12,409 nucleotides of DNA. Origin: an uncultured Actinomycetes bacterium (GTDB taxonomy: Bacteria > Actinomycetota > Thermoleophilia > Gaiellales > F1-60-MAGs149). The stretch is from the NCBI GenBank assembly GCA_903873565.1, contig CAIQOY010000277.1, forward strand, positions 1-12,409. Direction: 5' to 3'. The notes below the pieces were generated by a model. That model was not told the DNA's origin. It did no database searches and worked only from the letters and a program-made list of their open reading frames with translations. A program made the position numbers and the translations under genes. Positions 7,434 through 11,692 of this stretch are shown here, piece by piece. Numbering within the stretch: position 1 is the stretch's first letter; every line of letters begins with the position of its first letter.

Positions 7434-7457
7434 CAGCGCGCCCTAGAGGGCGCGCTG
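7434..7457. terminator. Bidirectional hairpin between ribH and rpmB
   Basis: A perfect 10-bp inverted repeat (left arm CAGCGCGCCC, 7434-7443) with loop TAGA and right arm at 7448-7457. It begins five bases after the ribH stop and covers the end of rpmB on the other strand, with the rpmB TAG at the arm/loop boundary. No T-tract follows on either strand, so it would be an actinobacterial-type hairpin terminator without a U-tail (inference). Confidence 0.6.
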
Positions 7458-7634
7458 CACCTTGCCGGCCTTGAGGCAGCGGGTGCAGACGTAGGCGCGG
7501 ACGGCGACGCCGTCCTTGAGGATGCGCAGCTTCTGCAGGTTCGCGTCGAAGCGGCGCTTCGTGGCGACCATGGAGTGGCTGCGGTTGTTGCCGAAGGACG
7601 GACCCCGGCCGCAGGAGCTGCAGACGCGCGACAT
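7443..7634 (-). CDS. rpmB: 50S ribosomal protein L28 (zinc-binding type)
   Basis: Small structural protein of the large ribosomal subunit, 63 residues. It begins MSRVCSSCGRGPSFGNNRSH and continues with ATKRRFDANLQ and VCTRCLKAGKV, all diagnostic of L28. The pairs Cys5/Cys8 and Cys50/Cys53 form a zinc ribbon, so this is the C+ paralogue; zinc-free copies elsewhere in the genome are possible. The frame extends upstream to 7676, but ATG 7634 is where homology starts, and a promoter with leaderless spacing sits just before it. It lies beside a FakA-like gene, as rpmB does next to yloV/fakA in many Gram-positive bacteria, but here the two are divergent. Confidence 0.96.
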   Translation of the reverse strand: MSRVCSSCGRGPSFGNNRSHSMVATKRRFDANLQKLRILKDGVAVRAYVCTRCLKAGKVQRAL

Positions 7635-7640
7635 GCGGGC

Positions 7641-7669
7641 AGTATGCTGGACCCTCCGATAGGCCGCAA
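7641..7669 (-). promoter_or_regulatory. rpmB promoter, -35 and -10
   Basis: On the - strand, TTGCGG (7669-7664) and CATACT (7646-7641) are separated by exactly 17 bases. The -10 ends 6 bases before the ATG, giving a leaderless or nearly leaderless transcript. This is the best -35/-10 pair in the window. On the + strand TATGCT (7643-7648) overlaps this -10 and could serve the divergent DAK2-DegV gene. Confidence 0.6.
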
Positions 7670-7687
7670 ACGGCAACCGTCGCGCCG

Positions 7688-9418
7688 ATGCCCGAATCGC
7701 CCGCTCCCACGCCGCTCGACCTCGCCCTCGGGGCCCGCGCGGCCCTGGCCCGCGAGCGCGAGCGGCTCAACGCGATCAACGTCTACCCGGTCGCCGACGG
7801 CGACACGGGCTCGAACATGCTGGCCACCGCCGACGCCGTCGTGCGGGCCCTGCGCGAGGGGCCGGCCGATCCGGCCCGCGCGGCCGGCGACGCGGCCCTC
7901 CTCGGCGCGCGCGGCAACTCGGGCACGATCCTGTCCGCGATGGTGCGGGCCCTCGCGACGGGCCTCGCGGACGGGCCCGTCGACGGCGCGGCGGTCGCCT
8001 CCGCGCTGACCGCGGCCGCCGAGGCCGGCTACCGGGCGGTGCCCGAGCCGGTCGAGGGCACGATGCTGACCGTGGCCCGCGCGCTCGGCGCGTCGGCGGA
8101 GGGGGCGGACGCCCGCGCCGCCGTGGCCTCGGCGCTGGAGGGGGCCCGGGCCGCGCTGGCCGCGACGCCCGGCCAGCTCGCCGTGCTCGACGAGGCGGGC
8201 GTGGTCGACGCGGGCGCGGCGGGGCTGGTGGCGCTCGTGGAGGGCGCGCTGGCCGCGCTCGACGGGGAGCGCTTCCCCGACGAGGCGCCGGCGGCGGTCG
8301 AGATCGAGGCGCACGTGCACGACCCGACCAGCCGCTACCGCTACTGCATCGGCTTCGTCGTGCGCGGCGCCGAGCCGGACGCCCTGCGGGCGGCGGCGCT
8401 CGGCTGGGGCGACTCGGTCGTCGTGGTCGGCGACCGCGAGTTGGCCCGCGTGCACGTCCACGCCGACGATCCCGCCCGGGTGCTGGCGGCGGCGGGGGCG
8501 ATGGGGGCGGTGACGGGGGAGGCCGTGTCCGACATGCGCGCGCAGATCGCCGAGCGCCACGGCGGCGCGGCGCCGGCGGGCGGCGTGGCGATCGTCTACG
8601 ACTCGACGGCCGACCTGCCGACCCCCGAGCGGGCGTCGTGGCGGATGGTGCCGCTGACCGTGGCGTTCGGGACGGACGAGCTGCGCGACTACGTCGACCT
8701 GGACGCGGACGCCTTCTACGCGCGCCTGACGCGCGACCCGCACCACCCGACGACGTCGCAGCCCTCGCCCGGCGCCTTCGCCGCGGTCTACCGCGAGCTG
8801 CTCGAGGACCACGAGCACGTGCTGTCGATCCACATCTCGTCGAAGCTGAGCGGCACGCTCGCCTCGGCGACCGCCGCGGCGGCGGAGTTCCCCGGGCGCG
8901 TGACGGTCGTCGACTCCCTGAGCGTGTCGATGCCGCTCGCCCTGTCCCTCGTGCGCGTGCAGGAGGCGCTCGACCGGGGCGTCGACCCCGCCGAGGCGCC
9001 GGCGATCATCGCGGACCTGCGGGCGCGCTCGGCCTGCCTGTTCAGCGTCTCGACGCTCGAGTTCCTGCAGCGGGGCGGCCGCATCGGCCGCGCCCAGGCG
9101 CTGCTCGGCGGGGTGCTCGGGGTGCACCCGATCCTCGCCGTCGAGGACGGCGAGGTGGTGCCGGCCCTGAAGGTGCGCGGCCGGGACAACGTGCTGCCGG
9201 CGCTGGTCGGGGAGATGGTGCGCCGCTCAGCGCCGTACGCCGAGGTCGACGTGGCGATCGCCCACGCCTCGGACCCCGCGCGGGCGGCCGAGCTCGAGGC
9301 GCTCGTGCGGGAGGCGCGGGGCGGGATCCGCTCGGTGCGCACGCTCACGCTCGGCGCCGTGGTCGGGGCGCACGCGGGGCCGGGGGCGCTGGGCCTCGGC
9401 TACGTCGGCGTGGACTGA
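7688..9418 (+). CDS. DAK2-DegV fusion: putative fatty acid kinase, FakA kinase joined to FakB acyl-binding protein
   Basis: Known families: FakA (DAK2/YloV) phosphorylates fatty acids held by FakB (DegV), feeding acyl-phosphate into membrane lipid synthesis. This 576-residue protein holds parts of both. The N-terminal DhaL-like kinase domain (about 10-175) has LNAINVYPVADGDTGSNM with Asp37, Asp39 and Asn43 as expected Mg-ATP ligands, GARGNSGTILSAMV and PVEGTMLTVAR. A FakA-type middle domain (about 195-292) has YRYCIGFVV and RVHVHADDP. A complete DegV domain (300-576) follows, with VYDSTADLP, TTSQPSPGAF (355-363), SSKLSGTLASA, QRGGRIG (Arg465) and GAHAGPGALG (His562). The FakA C-terminal domain, which normally docks FakB, is absent and FakB takes its place. 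The fatty-acid role is inferred from the families. ATG 7688 is the only reasonable start; AACCGT lies 7 bases before it. Confidence 0.88.
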   Translation: MPESPAPTPLDLALGARAALARERERLNAINVYPVADGDTGSNMLATADAVVRALREGPADPARAAGDAALLGARGNSGTILSAMVRALATGLADGPVDGAAVASALTAAAEAGYRAVPEPVEGTMLTVARALGASAEGADARAAVASALEGARAALAATPGQLAVLDEAGVVDAGAAGLVALVEGALAALDGERFPDEAPAAVEIEAHVHDPTSRYRYCIGFVVRGAEPDALRAAALGWGDSVVVVGDRELARVHVHADDPARVLAAAGAMGAVTGEAVSDMRAQIAERHGGAAPAGGVAIVYDSTADLPTPERASWRMVPLTVAFGTDELRDYVDLDADAFYARLTRDPHHPTTSQPSPGAFAAVYRELLEDHEHVLSIHISSKLSGTLASATAAAAEFPGRVTVVDSLSVSMPLALSLVRVQEALDRGVDPAEAPAIIADLRARSACLFSVSTLEFLQRGGRIGRAQALLGGVLGVHPILAVEDGEVVPALKVRGRDNVLPALVGEMVRRSAPYAEVDVAIAHASDPARAAELEALVREARGGIRSVRTLTLGAVVGAHAGPGALGLGYVGVD

Positions 9419-9498
9419 TCGGGGCCGTCGCCGGCCCCCGCCTGCGCCGCCCGCTTGGCCTTGATCTCGGACGCGAGCCTCGCGCCCTGGACCACCGC
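9400..9498 (-). other. In-frame continuation of the small membrane ORF beyond its TGA
   Basis: After the TGA at 9501-9499 the same frame stays open for 32 more codons to a TAG at 9402-9400. Nearly every codon ends in G or C, and a charged segment GARLASEIKAKRAAQAGAG is encoded, so it looks coding rather than random. The 3' end overlaps the convergent DAK2-DegV gene by 19 bases. Either the gene carries a nonsense mutation or sequencing error, or this is a decayed remnant. Confidence 0.4.
9421..9438. terminator. Hairpin after the DAK2-DegV gene
   Basis: GGGGCCG-TCGC-CGGCCCC is a perfect 7-bp stem with a four-base loop, starting three bases after the stop at 9416-9418. There is no T-tract. It resembles the hairpins at the other two convergent junctions in this window and probably ends the transcript. 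Confidence 0.5.
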
Positions 9499-9591
9499 TC
9501 AACCGGGGCCGTAGACGGGGCGCTTGAGGATCGTGGTCACGACGGCCATCACGACCCAGGCCACGATCAGGGCGATCACCCACCATTCCAT
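9499..9591 (-). CDS. Small single-pass membrane protein (30 residues), possibly prematurely stopped
   Basis: ATG 9591 opens a frame encoding one hydrophobic helix, WWVIALIVAWVVMAVV at residues 3-18 and a few residues beyond, followed by the basic-polar end KRPVYGPG and a TGA. Support comes from three things: almost all codons end in G or C, the helix is long enough to span a membrane, and TAGCCT sits exactly 7 bases before the ATG, the leaderless geometry seen at other starts here. The frame remains coding-like after the TGA, so the intact protein may have been about 63 residues. It does not match a family I recognise. It diverges from the Virulence_fact-type gene, the two starts being 50 bases apart. 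It could be a genuine 30-residue peptide, a pseudogene, or chance. Confidence 0.45.
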   Translation of the reverse strand: MEWWVIALIVAWVVMAVVTTILKRPVYGPG

Positions 9592-9598
9592 GCCCTGC

Positions 9599-9604
9599 AG
9601 GCTA
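9599..9604 (-). promoter_or_regulatory. -10 element of the small membrane ORF
   Basis: On the - strand TAGCCT (TANNNT) precedes the ATG at 9591 by 7 bases. No -35 is evident. It is divergent to the TATAGT element at 9628, 24 bases away. Confidence 0.4.
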
Positions 9605-9624
9605 GCGGGGCGGGCGGGGCGCCA

Positions 9625-9633
9625 TGTTATAGT
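9625..9633 (+). promoter_or_regulatory. Extended -10 promoter of the methyltransferase pair
   Basis: TGTTATAGT combines the extended TGN motif with TATAGT, the strongest -10 in the window and a rare AT-rich patch. It ends 7 bases before ATG 9641, so the transcript should be leaderless. The -35 region (9605-9610) is G-rich and unlike TTGACA, as expected for an extended -10 promoter. Confidence 0.7.
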
Positions 9634-9640
9634 GGCTCAC

Positions 9641-9946
9641 ATGAGCGAATACCAGATCACGTACTGGCGCGACATCCCGTCCCTCGTGACGGCCCGCGAG
9701 GGCGACGACACGGCCAAGGCGTCCCTGCCGCAGCGCTTCCAGGAGGCGATCGACGAGGCCGCCATGCGGCTCGGCGAGGCCGACGCCGACGCCTACATGG
9801 CCGGCTGGCGCCGCGGCGAGTGGACGCCGGCCGAGGGCGCCCCGGCCGAGGTCGCCGACCGCGTGGCCACGGAGCTCGAGGCCGCGCTCGGCGAGGACGC
9901 CCTCAACGCCCTGCTCGACGAGCTGGGCCCGCCTCAGGAGGCCTGA
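9641..9946 (+). CDS. Virulence_fact-type small conserved protein, partner of the downstream methyltransferase
   Basis: A 101-residue soluble protein of unknown molecular function. From memory it resembles the Pfam 'Virulence_fact' family: the N-terminal YQITYWRDIPSLVTA and the central RFQEAIDEAAMRLGEADADAYMAGW are its two conserved blocks. The name is historical, and nothing here points to virulence. In other bacteria I recall members next to corrinoid or folate methyltransferase genes, and here a homocysteine methyltransferase starts 2 bases after its stop, so a role in one-carbon transfer is a reasonable inference. ATG 9641 is chosen because homology starts there and an extended -10 lies 7 bases upstream; the open frame reaching back to 9524 is spurious. 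The C-terminal third is acidic and Ala/Glu-rich. Confidence 0.82.
   Translation: MSEYQITYWRDIPSLVTAREGDDTAKASLPQRFQEAIDEAAMRLGEADADAYMAGWRRGEWTPAEGAPAEVADRVATELEAALGEDALNALLDELGPPQEA
9936..9941 (+). promoter_or_regulatory. Shine-Dalgarno of the homocysteine methyltransferase gene
   Basis: AGGAGG, within the last codons of the upstream gene, lies 7 bases before ATG 9949. It fixes that start over the second ATG at 9958 and indicates coupled translation of the pair. Confidence 0.8.
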
Positions 9947-9948
9947 CC

Positions 9949-10833
9949 ATGAGCGGCATGCTCGACACCCTGCAGTCCGGCGGGCGCCTGCTCGGCGACG
10001 GCGCCATGGGCACGATGCTCCAGGAGGCCGGCCTCACCGACGGCGGGGCCCCGGAGCTCTGGAACGTCGAGCAGCCGGAGAAGGTCGAGGGCATCCTCGA
10101 GGCCTACGCCGCGGCCGGCGCCAACCTGATCACCACCTGCACCTTCGGCGGCACCCGCCCGCGGCTCGAGATGCACGACCTCGGCGACCGCGTCGAGGAG
10201 CTCAACCGCGCGGGCGCGGAGCTGGCGCGCCGCGTGGCCGACCGCCACCCCGGCAGCTACGTGCTCGGCGACGTCGGCCCCTCCGGCGAGCTGATGGAGC
10301 CGATGGGCACGCTCACGCCCGAGACCGCGCAGGAGCTGTTCCGGGAGCAGATCCGGGGGCTCGTGCAGGGCGGCGCCGACGCGATCCTGATCGAGACGAT
10401 GTCCGACCTCGGCGAGGTCGAGGCCGCCGTGGAGGCCGCCAAGGCCGAGGCGCCGGGCCTGCCGATCCTCGTGACGATGTCGTTCGACACGAACCTGCGC
10501 ACGATGATGGGCGTCAAGCCCGGCCAGGCTGTCGAGGCCGTCGGCGCGATGGGCGCGCACGTGGTCGGCGCCAACTGCGGCCGCGGCCCCGACGAGATGC
10601 GCCAGATCGCGGCCGAGCTGGCCGAGGCCCGGCCCGCCGGCCTGTTCCTGATGACGCAGTCCAACGCCGGGCTGCCGCAGCTCGTGGGCGACGAGTTCCG
10701 CTACGACGGCACGCCCGAGGTGATGGCCGACTGGGCCCGTGACATGCGCGCGCTCGGGATCGACGTGATCGGCGCCTGCTGCGGGTCGACGCCGGAGCAC
10801 ATCGCCGCGATGCGCGACGTCGTGCTCGGCTGA
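9949..10833 (+). CDS. Zinc-dependent homocysteine S-methyltransferase (Bmt / MetH N-terminal type)
   Basis: Transfers a methyl group to homocysteine to make methionine; in this family the donor may be betaine, S-methylmethionine or, in MetH, methylcobalamin. 294 residues forming a single TIM-barrel domain. It opens LLGDGAMGTMLQEAGL and has GPSGELMEPMGTL, ILIETMSDLGEVEAAV and TMSFDTNLRTMMGVKP. The three zinc-binding cysteines are present: Cys210 in GANCGRG and Cys277-Cys278 in GACCGSTPEHI. The usual TNTF motif reads TCTF. No cobalamin-binding or folate-binding module follows, so it is either a stand-alone betaine/sulfonium-type enzyme or needs a separate methyl-donor protein. The closest pattern I recall is marine bacterial Bmt. 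It is preceded after 2 bases by the small Virulence_fact-type gene. The donor cannot be decided from sequence. Confidence 0.9.
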   Translation: MSGMLDTLQSGGRLLGDGAMGTMLQEAGLTDGGAPELWNVEQPEKVEGILEAYAAAGANLITTCTFGGTRPRLEMHDLGDRVEELNRAGAELARRVADRHPGSYVLGDVGPSGELMEPMGTLTPETAQELFREQIRGLVQGGADAILIETMSDLGEVEAAVEAAKAEAPGLPILVTMSFDTNLRTMMGVKPGQAVEAVGAMGAHVVGANCGRGPDEMRQIAAELAEARPAGLFLMTQSNAGLPQLVGDEFRYDGTPEVMADWARDMRALGIDVIGACCGSTPEHIAAMRDVVLG

Positions 10834-10844
10834 GCCCTCAGCCG
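10827..10844. terminator. Hairpin formed by two convergent stop codons
   Basis: CGGCTGA-GCCC-TCAGCCG is a perfect 7-bp stem with a four-base loop. The methyltransferase TGA (10831-10833) pairs with the complement of the opposite gene's TGA (10840-10838). It is symmetric and would act on both strands; there is no T-tract. Confidence 0.55.
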
Positions 10845-11527
10845 GACCGCGTCAGCCAGTCGGACAGCCGCCGGCGCAGGGTCGGCCGCGGGTACAGGCG
10901 CGCGGCCTCCTCGGCGGTGATGCCGAGGTGCGCGCGCGGCAGCCGCTGCGCGGACGGGGCGTAGCGGGGCAGGGGGCCGAGCGGGTCCGTGCCCGGATCG
11001 ATCGCCACGGGCACCCCGTAGACCTCCTCGAGGAGCGGCGCCAGCTCCTCCGCCGGCACGGCCCGCAGCTGGCCGGCCTCCCACGTGAAGGCGAAGCAGA
11101 GGCCGTCCGTCGTGGCGGCGTGCACCTTCAGCCGCGTGGGGTAGGCGTGCTCGGCGCGCCAGCCGCGCGTGTGGCGCAGGACGGCGCCCCACATCGCGAC
11201 CTCGCCCGAGACGGCGCGCAGCCCGCGCGTGTCGGCCGCGTCCATCAGGGCCGCGCCCTCCGAGCGCCAGGCGTGGACGCCGCAGGTGCAGCCCTCGGCC
11301 GGGGCGTCGTGGCCGGCGGGGGCGCGGCTGACGGGGCGCACGCCGAGCGGCGACGTCCAGGTCGAGACGCCGCAGCGGGCGCCGTGCACCTGGCGCGGCT
11401 CCCAGACGGTGCGCCGGTAGGGGGAGGCGAGGACCGGGTCGCCGGACGGGTGGATGCGGACGGTCCAGGAGCGGTAGCCCAGGACCGGCTCGATCAGGTC
11501 CGGGACGACGAAGGCGCCGTCCGTCAC
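10838..11527 (-). CDS. Uncharacterised actinobacterial protein with a Cys cluster
   Basis: A 229-residue protein with no function I can name. It begins at GTG 11527, which overlaps the stop of the upstream 51-residue ORF (GTGA), with GGAGGAG about 11 bases upstream. Visible blocks are LGYRSWTV near the N-terminus, Cys52, the CTCGVHAW cluster (Cys80, Cys82, His85) and GEVAMWGAVLRHTRGWRAEHAYPTRL (108-133, in two adjoining parts). Cys52, Cys80, Cys82 and a nearby His (73 or 85) could bind zinc; that is inference. I recall similar hypothetical proteins in actinobacteria and other Gram-positives with a C-x-C-G-aromatic pattern followed by a Trp-Gly/Tyr-Pro block. The C-terminal 90 residues are Leu/Pro/Arg-rich and look less conserved. 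No signal peptide or membrane helix. Last gene of a - strand operon, convergent with the methyltransferase. Confidence 0.78.
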   Translation of the reverse strand: MTDGAFVVPDLIEPVLGYRSWTVRIHPSGDPVLASPYRRTVWEPRQVHGARCGVSTWTSPLGVRPVSRAPAGHDAPAEGCTCGVHAWRSEGAALMDAADTRGLRAVSGEVAMWGAVLRHTRGWRAEHAYPTRLKVHAATTDGLCFAFTWEAGQLRAVPAEELAPLLEEVYGVPVAIDPGTDPLGPLPRYAPSAQRLPRAHLGITAEEAARLYPRPTLRRRLSDWLTRSG

Positions 11528-11679
11528 GCGGGGACCGGCTCCTCCCGCGGGGCGGGCTCGGGCGCCGGCTCCGGCAGGGGGTCGGGGGCGGGCTCCCGGG
11601 CGGGCTCGGGCTCGCGGGCCGGGACGGGCGGCGTCGCCGGCTCGATCACGATGCGCTCCTCCTCCTCGCCGATGTCCAT
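11524..11679 (-). CDS. Small Glu/Pro-rich protein (51 residues)
   Basis: ATG 11679 to TGA 11526-11524. The protein has an acidic head, MDIGEEEERIVIEP, then a run of Pro, Glu and Ala with PVPA, REPEP, REPAP and EPAP units, ending EEPVPA. It is almost certainly disordered. Support for its being real: TAGGTT (11692-11687, overlapping the upstream stop codon) sits exactly 7 bases before the ATG, the stop overlaps the next gene's GTG by four bases, and the codons end in G or C throughout. Function is unknown. It could be a linker-like or adaptor peptide, or work with the adjoining Cys-cluster protein. It lacks the C-terminal Gly-Gly-Glu/Gln of Pup. Confidence 0.65.
   Translation of the reverse strand: MDIGEEEERIVIEPATPPVPAREPEPAREPAPDPLPEPAPEPAPREEPVPA
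11577..11604 (+). other. G-quadruplex-capable run on the + strand
   Basis: Five runs of three or more G (11577-11581, 11584-11588, 11590-11592, 11598-11600, 11602-11604) with loops of 1-5 bases. It lies within the Glu/Pro-rich ORF, whose template is this strand. It is probably a by-product of Pro codons. Confidence 0.35.
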
Positions 11680-11686
11680 GGCCGGA

Positions 11687-11692
11687 AACCTA
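11687..11692 (-). promoter_or_regulatory. -10-like element inside the end of the DUF429-like gene
   Basis: TAGGTT (TANNNT) on the - strand includes the TAG stop of the upstream gene and ends 7 bases before ATG 11679. This leaderless geometry suggests the two downstream genes can be transcribed independently. Confidence 0.45.

Noticed and set aside
7433..9127. Long antisense open frame opposite the DAK2-DegV gene
   Set aside because: It also spans rpmB in the wrong frame; His/Arg/Gly-rich composition is typical of a GC-rich shadow frame.
9499..9501. Selenocysteine readthrough of the TGA in the small membrane ORF
   Set aside because: No recognisable bacterial SECIS stem-loop directly after the TGA, and the position is not a known redox site; a nonsense change is simpler.
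11524..11679. Pup (prokaryotic ubiquitin-like protein)
   Set aside because: Similar size and acidity, but it ends in EEPVPA rather than Gly-Gly-Glu/Gln and is Pro-rich; no proteasome genes nearby.
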